NCBI RefSeq assembly: GCF_018609725.1
Contig: NZ_JAHENT010000021.1
Span: 1 to 44,031 of the forward strand
DNA length: 44,031 nucleotides
Reading direction: 5' to 3'
From: Methanohalobium sp.
GTDB lineage: Archaea > Halobacteriota > Methanosarcinia > Methanosarcinales > Methanosarcinaceae
Both the position numbers and the translations under genes were made by a program. The notes under the pieces were generated by a model. It worked only from the letters and a program-made list of their open reading frames with translations, was not told where the DNA came from and ran no database searches. Of this stretch, positions 7,345 to 15,423 are shown piece after piece (within the stretch, counting starts at the first letter, position 1; every line of letters begins with the position of its first letter).

Positions 7345-7920
7345 TTAGTTGACATTAAAGCCCAACAAAAATGTCCCCATACCTGATTCACATACTGCTT
7401 CTATTCTATCCTTGAGATATTCATCTGTTGGAGGCGATGGTGAACCCAGGACTACATCACTGATTTCAGAAACCTCTTCAACAGTTGGACATTCTTTGGG
7501 AGGCATTACTACTACAAGAGGTTTAGAAGTACCTGTCAGAGATGATATTGATGACTTATCATAGATCACAATATTTCCTATTACAAGAGCATCTCCTGTT
7601 TCTTCATATTCTTTAAGTTTCTCAGTATCATCCATGTCTTCACCAATTTTTTCACCCTCTTTCATAAGTATCACTTGAGGGCTACAAGGCCATTCAAACT
7701 CCTCGTTTGTGATAAACACCATCACAACATCACGATTGATAACCTCTTTTACACCCTGATTGTCACCTTTTCCAAGTCCCATCAGAGTCATATCTTCTGC
7801 CTTTTTCTCTTGTTCTTTAATATACTCAAGGTCATCAGCATTAAGGGTAAATACACCACAAACACCCTTCATCTCCATTACTTTATTTTTAACTTTCTCA
7901 ATTACTTCTTCATTTTCCAT
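7345..7920 (-). CDS. Conserved-looking protein of unknown function upstream of ramA
   Basis: A 191-aa soluble, acidic protein with no recognised family. It starts at an ATG with GAGGAT ribosome site, and a TATA-like stretch lies about 25-40 bases further up. Visible features are an acidic, lysine-rich N-terminal helix region, a short cysteine near residue 21 (GVCGVF) and another in EWPCSP, a hydrophobic beta strand (PLVVVMPPKECP, about residues 133-144), then SDVVLGSPSPPTDEYLKDRIEAVCESG near the C-terminus. It reads as an alpha/beta domain with possible redox cysteines. Being upstream of ramA on the same strand suggests, without proving, a link to methylamine metabolism. Confidence 0.7.
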   Translation of the reverse strand: MENEEVIEKVKNKVMEMKGVCGVFTLNADDLEYIKEQEKKAEDMTLMGLGKGDNQGVKEVINRDVVMVFITNEEFEWPCSPQVILMKEGEKIGEDMDDTEKLKEYEETGDALVIGNIVIYDKSSISSLTGTSKPLVVVMPPKECPTVEEVSEISDVVLGSPSPPTDEYLKDRIEAVCESGMGTFLLGFNVN

Positions 7921-8071
7921 ATTAATCCTCTATTAGTAGTTAAATAAAATAAATATAAACAATTGTTCTACAAGTTTAAATTAAATGGCTTTGTTTACTT
8001 AACAATATCGGATAATTTAACCCGGATAAAAGCTTTATTAAAAAATAACATTCTAATATATAGGAGATAAA

Positions 8072-8392
8072 ATGACAAAACTAACTGTACATTCAAATGT
8101 CTGTGATTACATTCACAAAATACATAGTGAACAAAAAGGAAAGAATGTTTTAATCAATATAGATACATCCTGTAAAAAAGTGAAAAACCTTTCAGGCATA
8201 GAAGTTCCAAAAATGGAAATATTTAATATCAAAGATAATTTTGTCATGCAAAAATCACAGGAATCAGGATGCTGCGCTACCTGTATTGTCCCTTCAGGTA
8301 TTATCCATGCCTGCTGGATTGAATCAGGATTCATGGCAGAATCAATGGCCAAAGATGCACGCAATATTTGTATAGAATTTGATGAAGAATAA
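8072..8392 (+). CDS. Small cysteine-rich protein, DUF6951-like
   Basis: A 106-aa protein with a GGAGAT ribosome site 5 bases before its ATG. It has the layout I associate with the archaeal DUF6951 family: an N-terminal beta strand (LTVHSNVCDYIHKI), a middle 'nIDTSCKKVKNL' segment, then a cysteine cluster followed by a proline (CCATCIVPSGIIHACW, about residues 67-82). Conserved cysteines at about 11, 34, 67, 68, 71 and 81 suggest metal or cluster binding. The function is unknown. It is transcribed divergently from the 191-aa gene and converges on the RPA operon, with a gap of only two bases to the next stop codon. Confidence 0.6.
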   Translation: MTKLTVHSNVCDYIHKIHSEQKGKNVLINIDTSCKKVKNLSGIEVPKMEIFNIKDNFVMQKSQESGCCATCIVPSGIIHACWIESGFMAESMAKDARNICIEFDEE

Positions 8393-8394
8393 TA

Positions 8395-9261
8395 TCAGGA
8401 TACAATCTTTATTATCCCAATTTTTGGCTCATAGCATTTACCATTTGACAGCATAGAACTGACCGCATCCTCTACTGTCTGTTCAGAAACACCTTTCTCC
8501 TGTGCAAGGTCTATCAATTCTCCATAATCCACACCTTTTCCTTCATCAAGATCTTTCATAATTTCTATCAAAAATTCTTCTATGTCGGGTTCATCTGATG
8601 ATGTTTCAAAAGATTCAACATCTATTGATTCAAGACAATCCTTAATCGCTGTCTTTAATTCTTCAATATAATCCTCACCAGTATGATAATATCCAAGTGA
8701 TAGAGTGATACCTTCTGCAAAATCAAAAGGTACATTGTTTTGTACCAGATAATCATACAGGTCTGAACCTTTTAATTCCGTAGAAATAGCCTTTGAATAT
8801 GTATCGATCCTATCCAATGTTAGTTCAGCAGTATCTACAAGCCACTGGTCGCGAATATATGATTCAACTACATTGATTTCTTCTGGTCGTATTGAAACAT
8901 AAACATTTCCATCTTCTGGGATATATGCTCTGGCTTTGCCTACAAGTGCTACATAGGCAGGGATTTCAACCGTTGACAAAAAAATTGACGCTTCCGGCTG
9001 ATATTGACCTGCATATACTACAAATGCCCCTGTTGGATCTACTATCCGAGCCCTCCAGATATTATTATCTGTTCCTATATTATCAACTTCTGTAACAACA
9101 CCAACCACAAATACTCTATTTACTTTTGTACCAATCGGAGTAATGAGAAAATTGGGTGTGTAAATACTGTTATTATCAACCTGCTTCCCTGGATCTATAT
9201 TAAGCGTTGAATCATTGAATTCTTTTGCAAATATCCTTTGAGCAACTTCACGCTCAACCAT
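8395..9261 (-). CDS. RPA-associated OB-fold protein (COG3390 type)
   Basis: A 288-aa protein encoded directly after RPA with an 8-base overlap, so translation is likely coupled. Residues about 45-125 form an OB-fold-like domain (NRVFVVGVVTEV, WRARIVDPTGAFVVYAG, PAYVALVGKARAY), and a C-terminal helical region (about 200-288) resembles a winged helix. In euryarchaea such RPA-associated proteins partner RPA in single-stranded DNA binding during replication and repair. The start ATG has an AAGGTGTG ribosome site inside the RPA gene. The family match is from memory of the domain layout and operon position. Confidence 0.8.
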   Translation of the reverse strand: MVEREVAQRIFAKEFNDSTLNIDPGKQVDNNSIYTPNFLITPIGTKVNRVFVVGVVTEVDNIGTDNNIWRARIVDPTGAFVVYAGQYQPEASIFLSTVEIPAYVALVGKARAYIPEDGNVYVSIRPEEINVVESYIRDQWLVDTAELTLDRIDTYSKAISTELKGSDLYDYLVQNNVPFDFAEGITLSLGYYHTGEDYIEELKTAIKDCLESIDVESFETSSDEPDIEEFLIEIMKDLDEGKGVDYGELIDLAQEKGVSEQTVEDAVSSMLSNGKCYEPKIGIIKIVS

Positions 9262-10561
9262 AGTTCACACCTTCCAGACGTTTTAAGAGGTTGTGCACAC
9301 GGTCATCCAGTGAACCGTCTGGAACCCATACAGATTTGGCAACAAGTGTTGGACCAAAATCTGTGTTTGATGAATTTCCACATACACCCAGATATTTACC
9401 TATTAATCTACGACGCATGTCTTCATATACTGCATCCTGAGACAGTGTATTTTGGATTATATCTTCAGCTTCATACATACTGCTACCGTATACTATTTCT
9501 GAAAGTTCTCTATTAAGAATTACTGTTATTGCACTGGTACCATCATCCAGTATTGCTTTAATACGCATATCGTGATAACCTTCCACAGTTCCATGTGCAC
9601 GGCATTTGTTTTTGAAAATTACACGGTTACAGGTTGGACAGCGTGTGATTATTCCCGAACCAGACCTTAATGAAATAATATTACCTTCTATAGATACTTC
9701 AAACATACCGTCTTTGTTTAAAATATTTTTAATAGGTACAGGTTTTGATGTGTCAGAAGCTGTTTCATAAGTAAACGGCAGGTTTTCTGTTGAGTCTACA
9801 ATTTCCAAAGATGTTGATTCATTAATATTTATAGAGGGCACCCCTTTGAATGTCTGCACAAAAGCCCCTTCAAATTGTATAACTTTTCCAATATCCACAC
9901 CCTCCAGAGGTGTCCATGATGTGAAAGGTAGTTTTCCGGTTTCGTCCGCAAGTACACCTTCTAAAACGGTCGTTTTTCTGTTTTTAACATTTACTTCTCT
10001 GTGGTAAAGCTCTACAACAATAGCTATTGAATTAACATAAATATCAGAAAAAGATATATCAAACAATTTCTTTTTGTTTTGTCTGGTTATTTCATCTACA
10101 GATGGTAATGATTCATCAGATAGGTAAGTTATTTCTGAGCGGTTACCAATGTTGAGTTGGACACGATTTTGCCATTTACGCGTATATGCATTTTTAATTT
10201 TTAAAGCATCACCTATGTTAAGTGACATGTCTTCCCACAATGTAAAATAACATGCACCTGTAGAATCAGCAATAATTCCTGATGAGATGGGTACATTTTC
10301 ACCTTTTACATTAACAGTCTTGTTCTGGATGTCTATAATGCGGCCGTTGATTTCCAATCCCTTGGAATTAGCCTTCAAATTTCCGATATTTTTTGGATAC
10401 AATACATTGGATTTATATTTTCTAAGAATAGTACGTTTTGCCTCTTCAACTGGCACCCGGTAACTCAACAGTTTTTCTAATTCGTTTTTTATAAGATTTT
10501 CATCTACATTCTCAAGCGCCCTTGTTAATTCGTCTAAATGAGGCGCTAAATTGTTATCCAT
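9254..10561 (-). CDS. rpa: Replication protein A, single-stranded DNA-binding protein
   Basis: A 435-aa RPA with several OB folds in series: about residues 65-135 (GRIIDIQNKTVNVKG, GACYFTLWED), 175-250 (VELYHREVNVKNRKT, LADETGKLPFTSW) and 275-380. It ends with a zinc finger, CPTCNRVIFKNKCRAHG, at about residues 310-326 inside the last OB domain. This is the methanosarcinal multi-OB plus zinc-finger arrangement. It coats single-stranded DNA in replication, repair and recombination. The start has an AAGGTGA ribosome site. A perfect palindrome covers the predicted transcription start, so expression may be repressed by a specific regulator. The downstream RPA-associated gene overlaps its end. Confidence 0.92.
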   Translation of the reverse strand: MDNNLAPHLDELTRALENVDENLIKNELEKLLSYRVPVEEAKRTILRKYKSNVLYPKNIGNLKANSKGLEINGRIIDIQNKTVNVKGENVPISSGIIADSTGACYFTLWEDMSLNIGDALKIKNAYTRKWQNRVQLNIGNRSEITYLSDESLPSVDEITRQNKKKLFDISFSDIYVNSIAIVVELYHREVNVKNRKTTVLEGVLADETGKLPFTSWTPLEGVDIGKVIQFEGAFVQTFKGVPSININESTSLEIVDSTENLPFTYETASDTSKPVPIKNILNKDGMFEVSIEGNIISLRSGSGIITRCPTCNRVIFKNKCRAHGTVEGYHDMRIKAILDDGTSAITVILNRELSEIVYGSSMYEAEDIIQNTLSQDAVYEDMRRRLIGKYLGVCGNSSNTDFGPTLVAKSVWVPDGSLDDRVHNLLKRLEGVNYG

Positions 10562-10600
10562 GAAACGTCACCTTTATTAAACCATGACCCGATATTAATC

Positions 10601-10618
10601 TACAGTATATCTACTGTA
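10601..10618. promoter_or_regulatory. Palindromic operator candidate at the rpa promoter
   Basis: TACAGTA (10601-10607) and TACTGTA (10612-10618) are a perfect inverted repeat with a 4-base spacer. On the minus strand a TATA-like TTTATAAATA lies just upstream (about 10630-10640), which would place transcription start within the palindrome. This geometry suits a repressor operator, perhaps for DNA-damage control of rpa. Confidence 0.5.
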
Positions 10619-10776
10619 CCTACATTTTTATTTATAAATCTGGATTTTACATTAATTTAATGTTATCTGTTATCTTTATACAATAAAGGCAATAAAAAAT
10701 TATATATATCTATTCCTTGATTTTAGAGATAAAAATGATTGAATATCTATTCAAAGACTATCTGGAGGTGAAACTT

Positions 10777-10983
10777 TTGACAATTCTACCACTTGCTCCT
10801 GTAGAACGCGTAATAAGAAGTGCAGGAGCAGAAAGAGTCAGTGAATCAGCAGGAAATGCCCTTACAGAGATACTGGAAGAATATGGACAGGATATCTCCA
10901 AAGAAGCGGTAAAATTGGCAGAACATGCTGGCAGAAAAACTGTAAAAGAAGAAGATATAAAATTAGCAAAAGAAATGTTGTAA
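10777..10983 (+). CDS. Archaeal histone
   Basis: A 68-aa single histone fold ([22 protein letters not shown]... to the end [12 protein letters not shown]), matching HMf-type archaeal histones in length and in the [10 protein letters not shown] and [12 protein letters not shown] motifs that form the dimer and the DNA-contacting loops. I place the start at TTG (10777), 5 bases after a perfect GGAGGTGA ribosome site (10764-10771). The in-frame ATGs upstream would add 7 to 20 residues that no archaeal histone has at this end. It wraps DNA as a homo- or heterodimer. A T-rich run directly after the stop (about 10992-11004) may end transcription. Confidence 0.93.
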   Translation: MTILPLAPVERVIRSAGAERVSESAGNALTEILEEYGQDISKEAVKLAEHAGRKTVKEEDIKLAKEML

Positions 10984-11002
10984 ATACAGCATTTCTATTT
11001 TT

Positions 11003-11269
11003 TTAAGCTTCTGCAGATTCCAATTTTTTAACTGAAAGTACACCTATAGGACAATGTTTTGGGCAGGTTCCGCACACAATACAGGTTTCTTCATTTATTA
11101 ATGCCTTGCCGTTAACAACCCTGATGGCAAGATTTTCATCATCCGGGTCAAATTCATCCTTTTTCTCAAGCTTAGCATTTATAGGACACACTGAAAAACA
11201 GATGCCACAACCTATACAGTGACTTTCTTCTATTTCCAGAATTTTATTACTCTTTTTCCCTTTTGCCAT
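11003..11269 (-). CDS. Two-[4Fe-4S] ferredoxin
   Basis: An 88-aa ferredoxin with two classic cluster motifs, CIGCGICFSVCP at about residues 17-28 and CIVCGTCPKHCP at about 60-71, separated by an acidic insert (EKKDEFDPDDENL). It is a soluble low-potential electron carrier; the insert and lysine-rich N-terminus (MAKGKKSNK) are its main peculiarities. I used the ATG at 11269 because GAGGTAA precedes it; a more distal in-frame start would add 14 hydrophobic residues. It converges on the histone gene with a 19-base gap. A partner cannot be named from context, although Rnf lies about 2 kb away. Confidence 0.88.
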   Translation of the reverse strand: MAKGKKSNKILEIEESHCIGCGICFSVCPINAKLEKKDEFDPDDENLAIRVVNGKALINEETCIVCGTCPKHCPIGVLSVKKLESAEA

Positions 11270-11350
11270 ATTTATTACCTCGGTTATTATGATATATAGT
11301 AGTGTTGCCACGTCTTATATACATTACCAGATATGAACGTTTCGAATCAT

Positions 11351-11857
11351 TCAGTTAACAATACCTACTACACCTATACCTGAAAGAATCAGTGATGTTA
11401 CAATTATCCCTGAAATCAAAACTCCTGATAATATAGCCAGCAACGCATGCCTGAATTTTATACCAAAAACAAATGAAGCAATGCATCCCGTCCATGCACC
11501 TGTAACAGGTAATGGTATTGAAACAAACATTACCAGTGCAAGAGTTCCATATTTTTCAAATTTTTCTGAATGACGCTTATGCGTTCTTTCAAACAGCCAT
11601 GTGAAAAAATAGTCCCATAACCTGAACCTTCGCAAACTATTGGACACCGGACCCAAAAACAGCAATATGGGAACTACTGGAAGCATGTTACCAAGTACTG
11701 CCATTAAATATGCCAGTACAGGATTCATTTCATATATTACCAGTGCCACTGGTATCGAACCCCTGAGCTCTGAAAAAGGAAGTGCACTCAAAAAAAATGT
11801 CGACATCCAGGGCGGCATTACATTAAAAGCTTCGACCAGAAATTCTCTGAATACCAT
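11351..11857 (-). CDS. Small multidrug export family membrane protein (COG2426 type)
   Basis: A 168-aa membrane protein with four to five hydrophobic spans. The stretch LPFSELRGSIPVAL near residue 27 and SIPLPVTGAWTG near residue 112 are the two re-entrant-like motifs I associate with the putative small multi-drug exporter family PF06695. The ATG at 11857 comes one base after the rfcS stop; the only in-frame upstream start is a TTG inside rfcS. There is no good ribosome site, so translation is probably coupled to rfcS. The actual substrate is unknown, and the family name is historical, not evidence of drug export. Confidence 0.8.
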   Translation of the reverse strand: MVFREFLVEAFNVMPPWMSTFFLSALPFSELRGSIPVALVIYEMNPVLAYLMAVLGNMLPVVPILLFLGPVSNSLRRFRLWDYFFTWLFERTHKRHSEKFEKYGTLALVMFVSIPLPVTGAWTGCIASFVFGIKFRHALLAILSGVLISGIIVTSLILSGIGVVGIVN

Positions 11858-11858
11858 A

Positions 11859-12815
11859 TTATTCGTACTGGGATAATGTAAAGTGGGCAAGCAGTGCCTC
11901 TAACTGTATACGTTCATTAGCTCCTTCAGTGAGCCTGAAATCCGTTTCGCCTATTTTATCGACAAGTTCCACCATCAACTTTTCAGGAATATCCAGATTA
12001 AATATCGCCCGATAAATCTGGCCTACTACATCTTCTCCTGAAAGTCCCTGTTCTGACATGAGTTTTTCCATTGTTTTACGAGCCACTTTGAAATTCCCAT
12101 CAAGTGCTTTTTGTACCAATTCCTCAATTTCTTCAGGATGAGCAGTTGCAGTTATCTTATAAATTGTATCCTTATCAATAACATCATCTATAAGGGCTGA
12201 CGCCTGTAGAGCATTTATTGCTTTTCTCATGTCACCCTGAGATACATATTTGATGGCTTCAACCCCATCTTCTGAAATCTGTAGCCCTTCCTGTTCTGCT
12301 ATATATCGAACCCTCTTTTCCACCGCCTCATAAGATAATGAGCGGAATCTGTAAACTGCACATCTGGATTGTATGGGTTCAATTATTTTTGATGAATAAT
12401 TACATGACAAAATAAAACGGCAATTGTTTGTATAACGCTCCATCGTTCTCCTGAGGGCTGATTGTGCATCAGGTGTTAGTGCATCAGCTTCATCGAGAAA
12501 AATGATTTTAAAATCCGCCCCTCCTATAGGAGATGTTTTTGAGAAATCTTTTATTTTTGTCCGCACTACATCAATCCCACGCTCATCAGAAGCGTTAAGT
12601 TCTGTAAAATTCTGATGCCATACATCTCCGAATAATTCTTTGGCTATTGCCACCGCAGCAGCAGTTTTTCCGACACCCGGTGGTCCTGAAAACAACAGAT
12701 GCGGAAGATTATTTGCACTTATATATGACTTTAACCGTTTTATAGCCTCACCCTGACCGACGATGTCATCAAGCTTGAACGGCCTGTATTTTTCTATCCA
12801 GATTTCTTCTTTTAT
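11859..12815 (-). CDS. rfcS: Replication factor C small subunit, start codon non-standard
   Basis: A clamp-loader AAA+ subunit of about 318 aa that loads PCNA with RfcL. Conserved pieces in order are the N-terminal IWIEKYRP box, Walker A GPPGVGKT (about residue 44), Walker B FLDEAD (about 107), the SRC arginine-finger motif QSRC (about 149), and the C-terminal collar ending FRLTEGANERIQLEALLAHF. No ATG, GTG or TTG exists in frame between a TAG at 12837-12839 and the TTG at 12695, which lies after the conserved N-terminus. A GGAGGG ribosome site (12822-12827) precedes GTT (12818) and ATA (12815). I give 12815 as the probable start, with 12818 close behind. The frame continues upstream through TAG to a GTG at 12857. 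Confidence 0.9.
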   Translation of the reverse strand: MKEEIWIEKYRPFKLDDIVGQGEAIKRLKSYISANNLPHLLFSGPPGVGKTAAAVAIAKELFGDVWHQNFTELNASDERGIDVVRTKIKDFSKTSPIGGADFKIIFLDEADALTPDAQSALRRTMERYTNNCRFILSCNYSSKIIEPIQSRCAVYRFRSLSYEAVEKRVRYIAEQEGLQISEDGVEAIKYVSQGDMRKAINALQASALIDDVIDKDTIYKITATAHPEEIEELVQKALDGNFKVARKTMEKLMSEQGLSGEDVVGQIYRAIFNLDIPEKLMVELVDKIGETDFRLTEGANERIQLEALLAHFTLSQYE

Positions 12816-12872
12816 AACAAACCCTCCACAACATAACTAAAAAATATGGTAGGTCACAATACTGATTCTATT

Positions 12873-13205
12873 TTATTTGTAGATGTAATTATAAGCTATA
12901 TTTCCAACATAGGGCAATCTGAATTTCAAACCACGATATGCCTGAATTGCCAGTATAAGCATAAGGAAAAGTGCCATGAAACCTACAAAATCCGCAAGTA
13001 ACCATCCTACAAAAGGCAACCATCCTATTAAAAACACTAACAAAGATAGTGGGAGAAATGTCAAAAATGATTGAAGTGCATGAAAACGTACAAACTTATT
13101 GTTGTTTTCAATAAGCAAAAAAAGAACTCCTGTTAACCAGAAACCCGGATAACATAAAAGTCCTACAATGTTTTCATTTAATTTTATAGCAGTCCTGTAT
13201 GTCAT
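12873..13205 (-). CDS. Small membrane protein, DUF4870/Tic20-like
   Basis: A 110-aa protein with three to four membrane spans. The N-terminal NIVGLLCYPGFWLTGVLFLLIE, the NKFVRFHALQSF motif (about residues 36-47) and the C-terminal GLKFRLPYVG match DUF4870-type proteins (COG3296). The start has GAGGGTAGG before ATG. It follows rnfB by 39 bases. The eight-gene rnf operon of Methanosarcina acetivorans also ends in a small membrane protein gene, so this may be its counterpart and part of the Rnf transcript; that equivalence is inferred from position, not from a sequence comparison. Confidence 0.75.
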   Translation of the reverse strand: MTYRTAIKLNENIVGLLCYPGFWLTGVLFLLIENNNKFVRFHALQSFLTFLPLSLLVFLIGWLPFVGWLLADFVGFMALFLMLILAIQAYRGLKFRLPYVGNIAYNYIYK

Positions 13206-13244
13206 TATTATCCTACCCTCTTAATTTTATGATTAAAGAAAAAA

Positions 13245-14117
13245 TTAACCTGCATCTGCTTCTGCTGTTTCTGAAGAGTCGGCACTCTGTTTTGTGCTTT
13301 TTTTGGTTTTTTCTCCAGTTTCTTTCATTTCAATTGTACCCTGAGGACATTTTTCAACACATATTCCACAGGCAGTACATTTCTCCTGATCGATTTCAGC
13401 AAGGAAATTATTTACCTTTATGGCATCTTCAGGACAATTCTTTTCACATATTTTGCATCCGATACACCCAGTTGTACAAACTGCTTTTACAGCTTTTGGT
13501 TTATCATGTGAACGGCAGCGTACATGTACTTTTTCGGATTCCTTACCGAAGACCAATATATCATTGGGACAAGACTCGATACAAAGACCGCAACTTGTAC
13601 ACAGGTTTTTGTTAATATGAGGGAGCCGGTCTTCACCAATTGTTATTGCACCGAAAGGACAGGCTCTTACACAGGTTCCTCTACCCATACACCCATAACT
13701 GCAACCTTTTTCACCTTCTGAAAGCATCATTACCGCATTACAGTCCTGGACGCCTACATAATCGAACCTGTTTACACAGTTCACACCACCTTTACATCTA
13801 ACAACTGGATACTGTTTTTCACCCTGGGAAACCTCCTTTCCAAGTATACCACCTATTTGCTGTGCTAGTTCAAATCCACCTACGGGACAACCATCGATGG
13901 GTGCATCTTCACTGACAACTGCTTCAGCAAATGTACTGCATCCTGCATACCCACAGGCACCACAGTTTGCTCCTGGTAGCGCTTCAAGCACTTCCTCTAC
14001 TAGTGGGTCTGTCTCAACATGAAATATTCTTGAAGCCGCAATTAGCATTATACCAATTGCAAAACCAAGTCCTCCAAGGACTGCAACTGATTGAATTATG
14101 ACATTAATGAAGTCCAT
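13245..14117 (-). CDS. rnfB: Rnf complex subunit RnfB, multi-ferredoxin type
   Basis: A 290-aa electron-entry subunit. An N-terminal membrane span (about residues 8-26) is followed by the RnfB signature GANCGACGYAGCSTFAEA, then a long ferredoxin region with CMGRGTCVRACP, CTSCGLCIESCP, CIGCKICEKNCP and CTACGICVEKCP. This is more cluster motifs than bacterial RnfB usually has, as in Methanosarcina. It passes electrons from reduced ferredoxin into the sodium-pumping complex. The C-terminal 30 residues are a lysine, serine and threonine-rich tail. The start has GAGGTGA. A TATA-like run in the 80-base gap after rnfA suggests an extra internal promoter. Confidence 0.94.
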   Translation of the reverse strand: MDFINVIIQSVAVLGGLGFAIGIMLIAASRIFHVETDPLVEEVLEALPGANCGACGYAGCSTFAEAVVSEDAPIDGCPVGGFELAQQIGGILGKEVSQGEKQYPVVRCKGGVNCVNRFDYVGVQDCNAVMMLSEGEKGCSYGCMGRGTCVRACPFGAITIGEDRLPHINKNLCTSCGLCIESCPNDILVFGKESEKVHVRCRSHDKPKAVKAVCTTGCIGCKICEKNCPEDAIKVNNFLAEIDQEKCTACGICVEKCPQGTIEMKETGEKTKKSTKQSADSSETAEADAG

Positions 14118-14168
14118 TTATAAGTTCACCTCTATAGGCACGGTAAGATAACAGATTATAATATTAAC

Positions 14169-14181
14169 TATGAAATATATA
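14169..14181 (-). promoter_or_regulatory. Possible internal promoter for rnfB
   Basis: The 80-base gap between rnfA and rnfB is the largest in the operon and carries GATATATATATTT on the minus strand. A start about 25 bases downstream would leave roughly a 30-base leader with the GAGGTGA ribosome site. All other rnf genes overlap or nearly touch. Confidence 0.4.
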
Positions 14182-14197
14182 TATCATACGATAGAAT

Positions 14198-14791
14198 TTA
14201 ACCACCCAAAGGAATTACCTCAAAGTAGTTTACAAATGCCATTGATAACAAGGTAGCAAAGAAAAATGCATGTGGAACTCCCTTAACAGACGAGTGAACA
14301 TGCACAAAGCTTGAACGCTCCCTTAAACCTGCCATTATAAGCAATACAATTGTAAATCCGATTCCTGCTGCCAACCCAAATGTTACACTCTGTGCAAAAT
14401 CATAACCAGCTCTGATATTTAAAAGAACTGAACCAAGTACTGCACAATTAGTTGTAATTAAAGGCAAATATATTCCAAGAGACCTGTAAATAGCAGGTGA
14501 CATTTTTCTTAATACAAACTCTACAAGCTGTACAAGGGAAGCTATCACAACAATGAAGCTAATAATTCTTAAAAACTGCAATCCCATTGGATCAAGCAAG
14601 AATGTATAGATAAGGTATGTAGCCACAGATGCCATTGTTACTACAAAAATAACCGCCAATGACATCCCTGCAGAACTCTTGGTATCTTTAGTAACACCGA
14701 TAAATGGGCATAATCCAAGGAACTGTATCAGGATGAGATTCTGTACAAAAACACCCTGCATCAACACAGATAATATTGATTCTTCTGCCAA
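14198..14791 (-). CDS. rnfA: Rnf complex subunit RnfA
   Basis: A 197-aa membrane subunit with six hydrophobic spans, of the RnfA/RnfE family, which together form the ion channel and an intramembrane [2Fe-2S] site. Key residues visible are the half-site cysteine in QFLGLCPFIGVT (about residue 28) and a second in PLITTNCAVLGSV (about 117), as the family requires. The start is TTG at 14791: GAGGTGA lies inside the end of rnfE (ERGE-stop), 2 bases separate the rnfE stop from the start, and the first residues MAEESILSVL match the family start. Translational coupling to rnfE is likely. Confidence 0.93.
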   Translation of the reverse strand: MAEESILSVLMQGVFVQNLILIQFLGLCPFIGVTKDTKSSAGMSLAVIFVVTMASVATYLIYTFLLDPMGLQFLRIISFIVVIASLVQLVEFVLRKMSPAIYRSLGIYLPLITTNCAVLGSVLLNIRAGYDFAQSVTFGLAAGIGFTIVLLIMAGLRERSSFVHVHSSVKGVPHAFFFATLLSMAFVNYFEVIPLGG

Positions 14792-14793
14792 TT

Positions 14794-15405
14794 TTATTCA
14801 CCTCTTTCAAGTTTCTTGGCTTTATAATGATTTACAAACATCATCAAAACACCTATTGTTAGAAATGCACCTGGTGGAAATATCATATAATCTACCGGGT
14901 CAATTGGAACACTTATTAATTGATAGCCAAATGTAACAATTTCACCTGTTCCAAGCAGTTCTCTGATAGACCCCATGACACCAAGTGCAACAAGGAAACC
15001 TGCTGATATACCCAATGCATCAATAAACGAGTACAAAGTATTATTTCTGCTTGCATAAGCTTCAGCTCTTCCCATGATTACACAATTAACCACAATAAGT
15101 GAAAGGAATACTCCAAGTGCAGCAAACATAGATGGGAAATACGCTTCCATTACCATACTGATAATTGTCACAAAAGTTGCAATGGTCATAATAAATATAG
15201 GAATTCTTACAACAGCAGGAATCTGTTTTCTAAAAGTTGATATTAGTACATTCGAGCATATCAAAACAAAAGCAGTTGCTGCCGACATACCTATAGCGTT
15301 TTCCAGTGTTGTTGTTACTGCTAATGTGGGGCATAAACCAAGCACAAGCCCAAATATAGGGTTGTCTCTGGTTATTCCCCGTAAAAATTCATCCCAAACA
15401 CCCAT
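14794..15405 (-). CDS. rnfE: Rnf complex subunit RnfE
   Basis: A 203-aa membrane subunit with six spans, related to RnfA in mirror topology. The cysteine-bearing half-sites are GLVLGLCPTLAVT (about residues 19-31) and SLIVVNCVIMGRAEA (about 102-116), together holding the shared intramembrane cluster with RnfA. The DNPIFGLVLGLCPTLAV start is typical. The ATG has GGTGA 5 bases before it. It is 18 bases after rnfG. In the complex it contributes to the sodium pathway coupled to ferredoxin oxidation. Confidence 0.93.
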   Translation of the reverse strand: MGVWDEFLRGITRDNPIFGLVLGLCPTLAVTTTLENAIGMSAATAFVLICSNVLISTFRKQIPAVVRIPIFIMTIATFVTIISMVMEAYFPSMFAALGVFLSLIVVNCVIMGRAEAYASRNNTLYSFIDALGISAGFLVALGVMGSIRELLGTGEIVTFGYQLISVPIDPVDYMIFPPGAFLTIGVLMMFVNHYKAKKLERGE

Positions 15406-15423
15406 AGTATCACCATATTGTTA

